A DNA stretch of 64,000 bases from Capra hircus (GCF_001704415.2 NC_030826.1:61151362-61215361); one strand, 5' to 3'; positions 1-13,450 are shown, numbered from the stretch's first letter. The notes: generated by a model not told the origin, from the letters alone. Numbers and translations are program-made.

Positions 1-330
1 GGGGGCGCGGGCGCCACACGCACCGCGGGCGGACGGCGCTGGGCACCACGGCGCCAGAGCGAGCCCTCGGAACGGAACGCCGCCGCACGGAGAGCCAGGC
101 AGGGGCGCGGACGTGTTACGCGGAACAGCGCATCACAGGACTTCCCACGAGGCAAAAACGGAAACGGGGCTGCAGCTGAGGGCCGGCGGGCCTCCGGGAG
201 CCGCGGGAGCACGGCCCGCACCGCCCAGCGGTGGTTTCCTCAAGGGGTCAGCGCCGAGCGCGAACCGCCCGACGACGGAGCCCGAGCGAGCCGGCTGCGC
301 GACCGCCAGCGGCAAAGGGGGTGGAGCAGA
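1..330. other. CpG-rich single-copy patch at the left edge
   Basis: This stretch is very rich in G, C and CpG dinucleotides, unlike the AT-rich intron that follows. It is cut by the window edge. I recognise no exon in it. It could be the flank of an intronic CpG island or alternative promoter. Confidence 0.5.
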
Positions 331-375
331 AAAGGCCACTTCAGAGTGTGCAAACGGTCACACCACAGATTCTTC

Positions 376-505
376 GGGAAGGCTCCCCTGGAGAAGGGAA
401 TGGCAACCCACTCCAGTGTTCTTGTCTGGAGAATCCCACGGACAGAGGAGCCCAGAGGGCTGCAGTCCATGGGTCACAGCAGTCAGAGACGACTGAGCGA
501 CTAAC
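376..505 (+). repeat. Bov-tA-type SINE, 5' truncated, followed by a C run
   Basis: The body matches the ruminant tRNA-derived SINE (GGAGAAGGGAATGGCAACCC, then the GACTGAGCGACT end). The tRNA-like head is missing. A 14-base C run (505-518) follows at once, probably a length-variable tract. Confidence 0.85.
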
Positions 506-889
506 CCCCCCCCCCCCCACTCTTCACCAGCACGGACTCTGCAGGAAACACCTGAGGCCTACACTGGCTCACAGAACCAGCGCTGTTAACGAAAGATTTA
601 ATCCACTCTCACGGATGGGACTGTCACCAGGCCCACGAGCTGGGTCACCAAGAAAAGCTGAGTACGCTGACCTGCCCTATTACACCAGTCCCATGTCTCA
701 GCAGATGTAAATTTTCAGTGAGATTTTTGAACTAATGGATGAAACCAATTTTTTCTACAACAAGAACCCACCTTCAACCACTAAAACAGAACAATGAAGG
801 GCTTTTCAAAATCAGCTTTGGGTAAGACTTGACTACACTTCCCAGTAAGTTCAATCCAAACCTAAAGGCAAAATACATTATGTAGGTAG

Positions 890-1090
890 GGGCTTCCCAG
901 GTGGTTCAGTGGTGAAGAATCCACCCACCAATGCAGGAGATGAGGGTTCAATCCCTGGGTGGGGAAGATCCCTTGGAGAAGAAAATGGCACCCCACTCCA
1001 GTACTCTTGCCTGGAAAATCCCATGGACAGAGGAGCCTGGCGGGCTACAGTCCCTGGGGTCGTAAAGAGTCAGACATGACTGAGCACGCA
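890..1090 (+). repeat. Bov-tA-type SINE, near full length
   Basis: It starts with the head GGCTTCCCAGGTGGTTCAG, carries a B-box-like GGGTTCAATCCCTGG, and ends at CAGACATGACTGAGCA. Confidence 0.92.
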
Positions 1091-1888
1091 CATGCATGCA
1101 AAAATCACTGACAATCGGCATTCCTGGAATTACAAGCAATGTCCAACCACTTAAAACATGTTCTCTGCTGTCAAGTTAAAACAGTGGGCCTCCATTTCAT
1201 GCAAACATACAGCAGACGGATATTTCTAAAATAAAACATAGTTCTAGCAACATCTTTCAGACCAAAATGCAAGTGTTCAAAAAAATGCATCCATACTCAG
1301 CTATGGCGACAGCAAAGCTGCAACATAAAGGCCATGCCCAGAGGCAAACACTGAGAGGATGCAACGGAACTGTCCCGGGTCTCTCCTGCTAGGACCACAG
1401 GCCCGACTGCACCACCGTCCGTGGGTGGGATGCGCGGCCTCGCTCCAGGTCCACACAAACGGTGAGCACCCGCCCGATTCTGGCGACAGCAGAGGCCTCC
1501 CGTAAGCAACACGCTGTTCCCTTCCAGAAGAATCTAACTCTCATCAGTAAACCTGCACTAAGAAACACGGTGTGCAACTTACTATTATGGATTTCTTCAA
1601 TAAAAAGGCTGTGGAAGTTTGGATTCTCTCTTGTTAACACAAATACCTACAAAATGCCCTTGATTTTGTCCTTTGGCATGTGAAGGCTAAAATATCATAC
1701 CATTGAGCCTGTGACAGGAATTTTTGAAGAGGGTGCTCCTTAACAACAAAGATTCCCTAGGCCTAGCACAGTTCCACCAAATCAAAATTTTAACAAGTCC
1801 CACAAGAAGTGATTCTGAGGAGCCAATGCCAGTATCAGTTCAGGTCTGGACATATTGAATATTTTATTCAAAACTGGATTTCATATTA

Positions 1889-2038
1889 TCTTCTTTTAAA
1901 AAAGTTATTTTTATTTATTCATTTAGATATGTTGGATCTTAACATGCAGCCTCTGGAATCTAGTTCCCCCACCAGGGATCAAACCCAGGCCCCTGCATTG
2001 GGAGCGCAGTCTTAACTACTGGATCACCAGGAAGTCCC
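1889..2038 (-). repeat. CHR-type tRNA-derived SINE
   Basis: On the minus strand it begins with the GGACTTCCTGGTGATCCAG head. It is flanked by the 8-bp direct repeat TCATATTA (1881-1888 and 2039-2046), which looks like a target-site duplication. Confidence 0.85.
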
Positions 2039-2067
2039 TCATATTAATTTTATCTTTTTGATATTGA

Positions 2068-2536
2068 TTTGCCAACAAAGGTCCGTCTAGTCAAGGCTAT
2101 GGTTTTTCCAGTGGTCATATATGGATGTGAGAGTTGGACTGTGAAGGCGGCTGAGCGCCGAAGAATTGATGCTTTTGAACTGTGGTGTTGGAGAAGACTC
2201 TTGAGCATCCCTTGGACTGCAAGGAGATCCAACCAGTCCATTCTGAAGGAGATCAGCCCTGGGTGTTCTTTGGAAGGAATGATGCTGAAGCTGAAACTCC
2301 AGTACTTTGGCCACCTCATGCGAAGAGTTGACTCATTGGAAAAGACTCTGATGCTGGGAGGGATTGGGGGCAGGAGGAGAAGGGGGATGACAGAGGATGA
2401 GATGGCTGGATGGCATCACGGACTTGATGGACGTGAGTCTGAGTGAACTCAGGGAGATGGTGATGGACAGGGAGGCCTGGCGTGCTGCGATTCATGGGGT
2501 CGCAAAGAGTCGGACACGACTGAGCGACTGAACTGA
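2068..2536 (+). mobile_element. BovB (RTE LINE) 3' fragment
   Basis: It encodes the degraded C-terminal part of the BovB reverse-transcriptase polyprotein, beyond the catalytic domain, including the family signature YGCESWTVK and the ARRSNQSILKEIS stretch. It ends with the 3' tail shared with Bov SINEs (GACTGAGCGACTGAACTGA). It is 5' truncated just downstream of a CHR SINE. Confidence 0.93.
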
Positions 2537-3334
2537 TACGAAACCAGCTAGGGTTTTTAAAAAGCTTTGTGAAAATGCCAAGAATATTAAGAATCTATAT
2601 TAGAAACTTATTTAGCTTTATCTTATGACCAAAGTAGATTTCAAGCAACATTTACTTGAGTTGCACTAGGTTTCACAGGAAAAGCATCAGGCCTTCCTTT
2701 GCCATATCTGAACTGTGACCTGAAGATCGGAACTAAGCCCACGAGCAGAGCTCTCTTTCCGAAGACTGGCGTGGTGGCTCAGAGGCGCTTTACTGCCTGT
2801 GTTACTGCAGCTCCGGCTGCTTTCCTCTCCGTGCCCCGAGAGCCCGTTTTCAAACGTCCCACACAGCCCACAGCCTTCAAAGGTGAGCTCCCAGAGCCTC
2901 CCGTGGTTACAAGTCAATGAAACTGGTGCTGCAGCTGTAATCAAGTAAGCAGCTAAAAAGCACAGACAAGAACAACTATCAGAGCTGCTTGTATATTTTA
3001 GCAGCAGGGCCCTAAGGAACTGAAAACCTCAATTTGTTATAAAATTAATTTGCTTCTTCAACAGACACCTGAACTTAGCATGACAGGTAAATAAACCAAA
3101 GCAATCTGTTCAAGAGCAGTCTATCTTTTTACCAGGTAAACAGGTAAAAATTACACTTTAGAAAGAAAAGAGCTGATAAAATTCAATCAAATGTGAACTG
3201 TAAGTACTGCAGCGGATTTTAGCTTGTTACTAAAATGCTTAATCTTGTAAAATGTCTAGAACTAACTGTAGGCTGATTAGGTATGTCTCATAAATGGTAG
3301 AAAATTCACTGTGAATAAAGTCAATTCTTATGCT

Positions 3335-3864
3335 TACTCCTTGGAAGAAAAGTTATGACCAACCTAGATAGCATATTCAAAAGCAGAGACATTACTTTGC
3401 CGACTAAGGTCCATCTAGTCAAGGCTGTGGTTTTTCCTGTGGTCATGTATGGATGTGAGAGTTGGACTGTGAAGAAGGCTGAGCGCCGAAGAATTGATGC
3501 TTTTGAACTGCGGTGTTGGAGAAGACTCTTGAGAGTCCCTTGGACTGCAAGGAGATCCAACCAGTCCATTCTGAAGATCAGCCCTGGGATTTCTTTGGAA
3601 GGAATGATGCTAAAGCTGAAACTCCAGTACTTTGGCCACCTCATGCGAAGAGCTGACTCATTGGAAAAGACTCTGATGCTGGAAGGGATTGGGGGCAGGA
3701 GGAAAAGGGGACGACTGAGGATGAGATGGCTGGATGGCATCACTAACTCGATGGACGTGAGTCTGAGTGAACTCTGGGAGATGGTGATGGACAGGGAGGC
3801 CGGGCGTGCTGCGATCCATGGGGTCGCAAAGAGTCGGACACGACTGAGTAACTGAACTGAACTG
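3335..3864 (+). mobile_element. BovB 3' fragment with target-site duplication
   Basis: This 5'-truncated copy starts near the LLLGRKVMTNLDSIFKSRD region and keeps a nearly open frame for about 160 codons before the 3' tail. The 10-bp repeat AAAGTCAATT (3317-3326 and 3865-3874) flanks it. A few bases between the left repeat and the start of homology are unexplained. Confidence 0.92.
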
Positions 3865-3954
3865 AAAGTCAATTAGAAAAATGTAAGTGCTTCTTAATGG
3901 AAGCATCCCATTTTAATGTGTTGAGGCCCTTCTAGTTACGAGACTGCTGTTGCT

Positions 3955-4158
3955 CTTTAGTCACCAAGTCGCATTTGCCTCTTTGCAGCCCCACAGGCTG
4001 TAGACCACCAGGCTCCTCTGTTCATGCAATTTCCCAGGGAAGAATACTGGAGTGGGTTGCCATTTCCTTCTTCAGGGGATCTTCCTGACCCAAGGATCAA
4101 ACCTTCGTCTCCTGCTTTGGGAGGTGGACTGTTTACCACTGAGCCTGCAGCGAAGCCC
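3955..4158 (-). repeat. Bov-tA-type SINE
   Basis: Reverse-oriented SINE. The CAACCCACTCCAGTATTCTT core and the complete head are readable on the minus strand. Confidence 0.9.
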
Positions 4159-4781
4159 CAGTTATGAGACTAGCACTACTTAATGGTTTTTATGAGTAAA
4201 TATGGTAGTACAAGAAATACTAGAATTCAAAGAAAATCTGAATCATCAGGATAATTAAGCAGTGAGAAGTTTTCCTCTGAGATCTAAGCACATGCGTGGT
4301 TCTCAACATCCAGCTCTTCTTTACGTAGAGAGCGGCCACTAGGCAAGCACCGTGACCAGCGCATGCGTCCTGAGGAGCAGTGAACTGCAAAGCAGAGGCC
4401 TGCGCCTCCAACAGCCAAGCCCAGCGGCGCCGCGGCTCTCACGCCTGCTGTGCAGTTCAAGCCCTTCCACCGGCCAAGTCTGGAGAATTTCAAAGAGGAA
4501 ACAGAATCAAGAGGTGAGAGAAAATGACAAAGCTCTTTCCTTCTTACACTGATCCCAGCTGTGAGCTGGCCTGCCAGGCGGTGCTGCCCCGCCTGTCATT
4601 GGAAGGTGTTTCTGTACACCTATAACGCGCCTTTACTTTCCATCCATCTTACAATCCTCAAACTAGGCCAGGTAGACATGTTTCCTGAATACTCATTTAG
4701 TAGGCTTCACCATATGTATGTTTAAAGAACATCTACTCAATAGGAAACTTATTAACTTGCCTTTAAAAGTGACCTAGAAGG

Positions 4782-4794
4782 GTTTTTTTTTTTT
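4782..4794. repeat. Poly-T run
   Basis: A run of about 13 T bases in otherwise single-copy intron. It may be the remnant of a minus-strand retroposon tail, but I recognise no body next to it. Confidence 0.6.
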
Positions 4795-6174
4795 TGAATC
4801 AGTAATTCATATTTGTATACACTGGTAATTTCAGCCCTGCAAATATCCTGGTGAAGCCACATCTAAATAGACTTTAGAGGAGACTTTAAATAGTCTATGA
4901 ATAGACTCTGTGTAACATAAGCCTTTCCATCTGGCATTTACTTATATATAAGGTTTACAGCAAGAATCAAATGCCAAATATAAACAAGGAACAAAATGGA
5001 AATGTTTGAGGTTAAAGCTGGTTAGTGAATCGGGACTTCTCATTCCAGTCTAAGGATGTGGCTGGTAATAAAGGCAGGAGGCAATACTTCTTGCTGGATG
5101 GGCCCCAGGGTGTCTCCCCCATAGTTTTTGTTTTGAAGAAAGAGGTGGTGATGAGGCCAGTGAGCTCCCCGCGCCAGTGGGCGTGGTGTGCTCCTGTGCC
5201 TGGCTCCCACCTCCCGCAGCTCACTTCTCTCCTTCCCCTGCCCTTCCAGACGCGCTCCTTCTGCCTGGTCTCCACAAAGGACCCACTTTACTGCTCCTCA
5301 TCTTCGAGATGACCGGCTCTTTTTTTTTAAAATGACTTTATTCATTTTTCTCTGGAGAAAACATCGCCGGGCACTGCAGTGATGCACAGCACGAGTTTGG
5401 TAAGGGCGGCTGCCTCACCTTCACCGCCAAAGCATCCTTCAAAGTGCCACCACTCACGCCTGGCGCGTGGTTCACAGGGAGAAAGACTGTGTTTATTTAC
5501 ATTCAAAGAAATATAAGGACTCTTCCCTTGCTCAGTGGATAGGTCTAAATTAAGTGGAGTCCAGCTGAATGCGCTTACAAATATCCCATTAGCATCCTCT
5601 ATGTGCACCACTCAAAAGAGCCAAAATTAGTCGGTCATATTAAAAAGCACCCAAACATTTTTTTCAAATTAAATATCTCTCCAGACTAAGCTAAGTTATA
5701 ATAACCTAAGCAGAATTTTGGAAAGAATACCTCTAATTTAAACAGCTTCAGCTTTCTCTTGCATATAAGCTAGAAAAACAAAGTGGTACACACCACTAGT
5801 AATAAGACTTTGGGAAAGAAGTTAGCGCTTTACTTTATAAACTGACACTTTCTTGCCACTGCTCACAAATACAATCTTTTAATATCAGGTTTTCTAATTA
5901 GACTTATCACCCAAATGACTTAAAGCTAATGATCTTAGTTTATAACAGTATTCCTGTAGTCCCACCAAATTCCAATATTCATATAACACAAAATGTAAAC
6001 GGAGCTTAATAATTCTACTACAGATGTTACCAAAAAATGAAGGACGAAGGACTTTATTAAAATGCTTCATCCTGGAGAGACAGAAAAAGACAGTTTGACC
6101 GTATGTTTAATAAGTTAGAAATGCACATGTCTTACACTTATATGGTGTTCAGTTTTGTTATCTTAAAGTATCAA

Positions 6175-6384
6175 CTGGGACTTCCCTGGTGGCTCAGAGG
6201 GTAAAGTGTCTGCCTGCAATGCGGGAGACCTGGGTTTGATCCCTGGGTCGGGAACATCCCCTGGAGAAGAGAATGGCACCAACTCCAGTGTTCCTGCCTG
6301 GAGAATCCCATGGACGGGAGAGCCTGGTGGGTAACGCCCACAGGATTGCAGAGAGTCACACACGACTGAGCAACTTCACTTCTG
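6175..6384 (+). repeat. Bov-tA SINE with 9-bp target-site duplication
   Basis: This near full-length copy runs from GGGACTTCCCTGGTGGCTCAG to GACTGAGCAACTTC. The repeat AAGTATCAA occurs exactly at both ends (6166-6174 and 6385-6393). Confidence 0.95.
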
Positions 6385-7239
6385 AAGTATCAATTATTTT
6401 CAAAAGCCTACAAAAGAATTACAGCCCCTTCTTTAAAATGCAGGCTTCAGAGTGGCAGACAGTATTTCCTTATAAAACCTCACTCCCTGAAAATTCAAAC
6501 GCACATTTTCGGGAGTGCGGCAGGAGGCAGCCCTAAGCGGTGGGCGAGCTCGGACGCCGTGTGCGACCCTCTCAGCAGAGCAGCGTCACGACAGGACGAC
6601 CCGTCACCACCACCACGCTTCACAAGACACTCCCGTGTGGCTGCTGGAAGGAGCTGGCCGTGCACATCAGAAATCCACATCCACTTTAACACCGTACCGG
6701 TCCTGAGAAAATCACCTCCTTCCAGTAAATGCTAATGGTACAACATTAAATGAAGAAGATATGAATTCTGCACAGAAACTATAGGGGAGTTTAACTCAAC
6801 AGGCAACACTGTATCCGAAGACTGGAAGAAAACACAGCAACGAACCAACACAGACGGAGGCTCAGCGGCTACTGACGGTGAGACCGGACGGTGCCTACTG
6901 TGGGCACAGACGTGCTTTAAAATCTAAATTAGAAAAAAAAAGCTATTTCGGCTTCTGGAGCCTATTACAAGTAATTCCCTCAGAAAACAAAATAAAACCA
7001 AAAACCAACCACCTTGTTTTCAGATAATGACAACACTAAGAAGCTTAAGAGTCCTGAACCCTGAAAAAGTCCTCAAAATTAAAAACTTTTTGGGAAAGGA
7101 CCAATCATATACAATCCCAATAGCATACAAAGAACTGTTGTGAGTTCAGAAAGAAACATCCTTAACTGCTGAGAAAAACAAAACAAAAACTGCATATTAT
7201 GTTGGAATATGCAGTTTTCCAACAAAGACATAACTTCCC

Positions 7240-8280
7240 AAATCAAGTTTCAATTCCCCTGCCGTCTGAACGGAGGAGCCCACAGGCGGGAGTGCACTGT
7301 GACCCCGGGGGGCCTCTGCACAGCCGTATGGTGCTGCCCCTAGCAATCCGCAAGGCCCAAACACATGCAACAGTCAACATTAATTAACCAAGTCTTTCTA
7401 CGCCTGGGAGCGCACTGCAGGTGAGAGGAAAACCCGGGTCACTCCACTCCCAGTTTGCTCTTCAATCTAGCGCCCCACACTCGGGACAGCAGAGAAGCCG
7501 GCCTGAGTAGTAGGGAGCCACCCCCAGCTCCAGTCAGGCAGGCCAGAAGGCGCGGATGCGGGCAGGTGGCCTGTCTCACACCCTGCTGGGCGTGGCCACA
7601 GCTCCCAGCGCCCACAATCACTGCTGGGTTAGCTGTGCTCTTAAGGGAGGCAGGGGGCACCGCAGTCAGGATCCCACCGTGACCCCACTCACCCACAGTA
7701 GCCATGACCTTACCCTCAAAGGGCCTGCGCGCCTGGGTCCTTCCTGAGCTGGCAAACGCGCGCCGGTTCCGCTCGCTCGTGGCAGGGAGGCTACAGATCA
7801 GTGCTCGATACCGTTCACGGGGTCACCAGCAGCACCACAGAGGACTCACCTGCCCCTCACTGGACCCTGAACTCTGTAATGGCAGGCCGGCAGGTGGGTG
7901 CCCGGTCCCCAGGGCCTGCCCATCCCAGGACACGGCGTGGCAGCTACCCCACACACGCCTGGTGAGGAGGGGGAGCTCCTGGGCGCCACACCCCATCGCT
8001 GGATCGTGAGCCATGCCCACAGGTAAGCAGGGCCAGGCTCCAGGATGGCGCACAGGCTTCAGACGGGCGTTGGCTGGCTGCTCCTTCCCGGGTGCCCACC
8101 CCCAGACCCCGCACACGCGGTCCTCCTCCTGCCTGTCGGGCTCAACTCTTCCCTCACCTTTCCACCCCTGGGGTCTCAACCTCACCCTCGCCTCCTGTGA
8201 CCACCCTCCTGCTCTCGTCGCTGTCCTTTCCCTCCAGAGCATGTGTCACGTGTGTGGCTGTCTACTTCTTTGCTTTTTAA
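7240..8280. other. GC-rich single-copy intron block
   Basis: About 1 kb of higher GC without a recognisable repeat or exon. Short open frames on both strands show no family motif. Confidence 0.5.
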
Positions 8281-9119
8281 TGTGGGTTCCTCCGAATAGC
8301 ATCTAAGATTGATGCGAACAAAGATTACTTTCATTCGATTCACTAGCAAGTACTCAGCCTGCTAAAAAGTGCCTGACTGCTTGGTGGGTGGCCAGGACCA
8401 TGTCCTCGAACAGCTGCTGAAAGCTGGCAGCTGACATGGTTTCTTTAAGGTTTAACTCATCTACTGAAAAGTGCTACATAAGGCCTTCTTGTCCTCTTAC
8501 ACTTGCTCTTCAGTTCACACATTTGAAAAGAATTCAGATTATCACGATGAAAAATGGATACTCTAAAAGTAATGCTAAACCGTCACATCTGCAGAGAGTA
8601 TAAAACAGTTACACATAAAAATATCAAATGGATATGTTCATGTATATTCCTATACAGAGAATGAAGTTATACAGGATGATTTTTTTTTATATAAAGCTCC
8701 TTTTTCAAAAGAAAGCTATCTTACATTAAGGTCAAATGTGCAAAATACAAGAGGTGGGGACCTTGGCTTCTCACTAGATTGCAACACCAGTCTTAAAGTT
8801 GATTGCAATATTTGATCATAAAAATTTTAAAGTTAAGAAAACAATTAAGTATGATACTCCTCACCCTAGCGTAGGGTCGAAACGCATATAATGTATACGA
8901 CAACAATCCCACATCCCCGTCATTTTTGACGCTGCAGCTAACAGACAGTGTTACTGCAAATGTGACAAATTAGTATCATTTGAAAACGGCAAACCATTTG
9001 CAATGCAGTACTTTACCTTCACAGGCTCAATCGCAGTCCTTTTATGACAATACTTCAATGAGGATGTACAGTATTTGCAGCTTTGTAAATATAGAGCATT
9101 TGACTATTAAGGTTTAAAA

Positions 9120-9420
9120 AAAATTAACAGAAAATGCCCTGAGAAGCCACCTCACACCTGAAGAGCCCCGTGCCCGCCTGGCGTGGCGTGCGCCTCCGCT
9201 CATCTGTGGGGCCCGCCAGCCGGGCACCGCTCTGAGCCGCTCCCCAGACAGCGGAGAAGCTGGCGCCACCGCTCGCGGCCGGCGCCGCCCGGGGTTTCCT
9301 TTTACTTAATGTCACTAAGTGCGAACCACTGCGCTTCACGGCAAGAAGCCTCGGCGCGCACGCGATGTCAGAGCGCAGACTCGCGACACGGTTTCTGCTG
9401 AGGCGGTTCATCCCACGTAA
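9120..9420. other. CpG-rich single-copy intron patch
   Basis: About 300 bp are notably CpG-rich between AT-rich flanks (peak around 9180-9290). No repeat, exon or splice structure is recognised. It could be a small intronic regulatory element. Confidence 0.4.
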
Positions 9421-10029
9421 CAGGTAAACAGCTTGAAAAGATCACTCGGGGATAAAAAGTGGTAAGCAGGATACTGAAAGGGAAAGTGAAAGCCTCTCAG
9501 CCCACGACAGTACTCACTTCCCAGCACCTCTTGCCGAATTTTCTAGAAAAGAGAAGACACACACCCCAGGAAGAGGCTGACGCAGCTGCCCCGGTGGAAG
9601 AACCCGCGACACCAGGCTATCTGGGAGAGGCAGGGCTGGCAACGAGAGAGTTCTGTTTGCAAATGTGGAGTTTATTTTGCTCCATTACTCTATTAATGTT
9701 TCTAGTTGGTATTTTTTTAACAAAATGGTCAGGAGTTCTGAAATCTCTCAGAAAGTGACATGAAACTTTAAAGGAAAAAAACAGAGATTCTGTGTTTTAT
9801 CAATATAACGAATTTTTCCAGGTTGGAAAACCCCAAACACCCTCCTTAAGATGAACACCGACAACATCTCTGCCAGGGAATGGCAGAAAGGGAAGCGGGT
9901 CTGTGTGCGCAGCAGGCTGGGGGCGGGCGGTGCTGGAGAAGTTCGGGGCTCGGGCCAGCGCAGACCACACACCTGAAGCGTTCGCGGAGCACATTCTCCA
10001 AACAATTAAACAATTCCGGCTATACATCT

Positions 10030-10190
10030 CATGCAGTGCAGGAGACCCAGGTTCCATCCCTGGGTTGGGAAGATCCCCTGGAGAAGGGAATGGCAACCCA
10101 CTCCAGTACCCTTGCCTGGGAATCCACAGCCACAGTCCATGCGGGGGGGGCGGAAACGGTCAGACACAGCTGAATCAACCAAGCACGCGC
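10030..10190 (+). repeat. Bov-tA SINE, head missing
   Basis: Homology begins at the TGCAGGAGACCCAGGTTCCA box and runs to the SINE end. Near the 3' part the usual GTGGGCTACAG segment is degraded and includes a G run (10141-10151). Confidence 0.85.
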
Positions 10191-11537
10191 GCGGGCAAAC
10201 GTCAAGAACCACATCTCGAGCTCTCAATCTGAAAATCAAGCACAGGGACGCTGGAAAGGAACCAAGAAGCGACACAGCAATGAACACCTCGCGCCCTCCG
10301 TGGTGCTGCCGCCGCCAGAGACCAGGGGTCTGATGAGAGTGGAGGACTCTTCTGCACTGGTTACAACGCAGGATTTTCACACTGGAAATCAAGCTCAGAG
10401 AGTCAAATCAAGGCTGACGGTGCTTTATACTGTAGAAAACGACTTACAGCCTGGGGATGTGGCAGGACTGTTAACAGCTAATGATGGTAACATGATCAGT
10501 GGGTGTCGGGCACTGGGCCACAGGCTTTATTTACGTGGATGATCTGAGCTCATGGAATCCCTGCAACTCATAATAGTCTCAGAATCGTCCCCACTTCACA
10601 GTGGAAGAAAGAGGAAGTCAGATAGGCTGGGGGCCTTACGGGGGCTCACACAGGAGAGGCGCAGCCAGGACGCCAGCTCCGTGTGGCCTTCAAGTCCACT
10701 TCACCCCGTGGCACAGCCGGAAACCACACCACACTGTAGAGTGCGCATGAAAATGCTTTACAGTTTGCAAAATGGATCAATAGATGCAGGTACGGGTACT
10801 TTCTAATTTGATTGGAAGATACAAAGTAAAGTTCCACGCACCAAAACCAACTGTACAAGGCTTATGACTTAGACCAAAACCAAAACAAATGCGACAAGAG
10901 TCGTTCCACTGAAGGCTTGCGCGGCCACGCCCAGCAGCTGCGGACGGAAAGGTGACCCACTGCACTGACTCAAAACTGCTGCTATTCATTTTGCAAAAGA
11001 AGAGAAATTAAATTGGAAAGATTAAGATAAACAACTACCATCACTGAAAGGGACTGGCAAATTTAGCCAAGGCCACTAAAGTCCAGTTTCAAAACAAAAC
11101 CATTTCCTTGATCCGTATCAGCCCATTCTAATAATGTGGATGTAACAAAAGCTCTTCAAAAAAAGCATCTTGTAAAAAAAAAAAATGTCCACAACACAGA
11201 CTGAATAACTGTATTACATGGCTAGGAAAGGGCCACACAACAAAAATCACTGCTAACTTCCAGAAACAGGTACTTTATAATTGGAGGAAAAATTTGCAAC
11301 AAACTGTCATCTGAATCGGAAATGCTCATAAGCAGAATGCAGTCTGCGGCAGCTACGTGAGAAACGTGGTGAAAGGGGTTCATAAACGTAACAGAACGAA
11401 AGCGCCTGACACCCTCCAACCCCAGAACAGCGCCGAGCAACTGTGCACACGCGCGTGCCAAGTTCCCACGTCCCTTCCCTAGGAAACTGTGCGCCTGCAT
11501 TCAGGTGACTGGCTGCCACTGAGCTTCCACTCTTCAG

Positions 11538-12980
11538 TTCAGCTGCTCAGGTGTGTCCGACTCTTTGCGACCCCATGAATCGCAGCACGCCTGGCCTCCC
11601 TGTCCATCACCAACTTCCAGAGTTCACCCAAACTCATGTCCATCAAGTCAGTGATGCCATGCAGTCATCTCATCCTCGGTCGTCCCCTTCTCCTCCTGCC
11701 CCCAATCCCTCCCAGCATCAGAGTCTTTTCCAATGAGTCAACTCTTCACATGAGGTGGCCAAAGCACTGGAGTTTCAGCTTTAGCATCATTCCTTCAAAT
11801 GAACACCCAAGGCTGATTTCCTTTAGGATGGACTGGTTGGATCTCCTTGCAGTCCAAGGGACTCTCAAGAGTCTTCTCCAACACCACAGTTCAAAAGCAT
11901 CAATTCTTCAGAACTCAGCTTTCTTCACAGTCCAACTCTCACATCCATATATGACCACTGGAAAAACCATAGCCTTGACTAGAAGGACCTTTGCTGGCAA
12001 AGTAATGGCTCTGCTTTTGAATATACTATCTAGGTTGGTCATAACTTTCCTTCCAAGGAGTAAGCGTCTTTTAATTTCATGGCTGCAATCACCATCTGCA
12101 GTGATTTTGGAGCCCCCAAAAATAAAGTCTGACACTGTTTCCACCGTTTCCCCATCAATTTCCCATGAAGTGATGGGACCAGATGCCATGATCTTCGTTT
12201 TCTGAATGTTGAGCTTTAAGCCAACTTTTTCACTCTCCTCTTTCACTTTCATCAAGAGGCTTTTTAGCTCCTCTTCACTTTCTGCCATAAGGGTGGTGTC
12301 ATCTGCTTATCTGAGGTTATTGATATTTCTCCCGGCAATCCTGATTCCACCTTGTGCTTCTTCCAGCCCAGTGTTTCTCATGATGTTCTCTGCATAGAAG
12401 TTAAATAAGCAGGGTGACAATATACAGCCTTGACATACTCCTTTTCCTATTTGGAGCCAGTTTGTTGTTCCATGTCCAGTTCTAACCGCTGCTTCCTGAC
12501 CTGCATATAGGTTTCTCAAGAGGCAGGTCAGGTGGTCTGGTATTCCCATCTCTTTCAGAATTTTCCATAGTTTATTGTGATCCACACAGTCAAAGGCTTT
12601 GGCATGTCAATAAAACAGAAACAGATGTCTTTTTGGAACTCTCTTGCTTTTTTGATGATCCAACAGATGTTGGCAATTTGATCTCTGGTTCCTCTGCCTT
12701 TTCTAAAACCAGCTCGAACATCAGGAAGTTCACGGTTCACGTATTGCTGAAGCCTGACTTGGAGAACTTTGAGCATTACTTTACTAGTGTGTGAGATGAG
12801 TGCGATTGTGCAGTAGTTTGAGCATTCTTTGGCACTGCCTTTCTTTGGGAGTGGAATGAACACTGACCTTTTCCAGTCCTGTGGCCACTGCTGAGTTTTC
12901 CAAATTTGCTGGCATACTGAGTGCAGCACTTTCACAGCATCATCTTTCAGGATTTGAAACAGCTCAACTGGAATAGCTCT
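11538..12980 (-). mobile_element. BovB LINE, 5'-truncated, about 1.44 kb
   Basis: Read on the minus strand, it covers reverse-transcriptase motifs from the VELFQ/VLHSVCQQIWK region through motif A (FCFID, damaged after ID) and motif B (QGCILSPCLFNFYAE), then the C-terminal part and the 3' tail. The YADD codon for Tyr is TAA (complement of 12307-12309), so the catalytic box is cut by a stop. ACTCTTCAG flanks it (11529-11537 and 12981-12989). Other frameshifts confirm that it is inactive. Confidence 0.95.
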
Positions 12981-13149
12981 ACTCTTCAGGGTACATTAAA
13001 ACCATGTTCACTGATGAAACATCAGGTGACAATCACCAAAGCTAGCTTCCAAGGTGGAGAACGTCCCAGCAGCCTTCACCATGACGCCCGCTGGATGGGA
13101 CAAACTGTGCCTCTTGAAGCTAGTAAGTCTGCCAGCGCCTCTGGGGTTA

Positions 13150-13450
13150 CTGCCACCAGCATCACACACACGGCAACACAGCAGCAGAGGAGTGGCGCGG
13201 GGCGCTAGGGGAGCTCAGAGCACGCGAGCAGCCCTGTGCCCGAGTGCGGTGCCCCCGTCCGAGAGGACCCACGCTCAGAACAAGGCGCCAGGACGGCCCC
13301 GGGGAGTGCTGGCTGAGGGCAGGGAGCACCCGAGGCCGGGGCGGCCCCCGGACAGGAGGCGACACTGGGCGCCAGGCCCACCCTGTCACCGTGGCCACCC
13401 CAGGACCGGAAGGCTCGGCCGCGGGGCCTCCGAGTCTGTTCACCTGTGAG
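13150..13450. other. CpG-rich single-copy intron patch
   Basis: A GC- and CpG-rich stretch just beyond the BovB copy. Open frames on both strands are proline/arginine-rich, as expected from composition alone. No exon is recognised. The surrounding 12990-13967 is otherwise featureless. Confidence 0.45.

Noticed and set aside
890..1090. tRNA gene in the SINE heads
   Set aside because: The Bov and CHR SINE heads derive from tRNA and keep B-box-like sequence, but they lack an intact cloverleaf and belong to dispersed repeats.
3355..3855. Host gene with a WTVK/ARRSNQ domain
   Set aside because: The same peptide recurs in all BovB copies on both strands and ends in the BovB 3' tail. It is transposon-derived.
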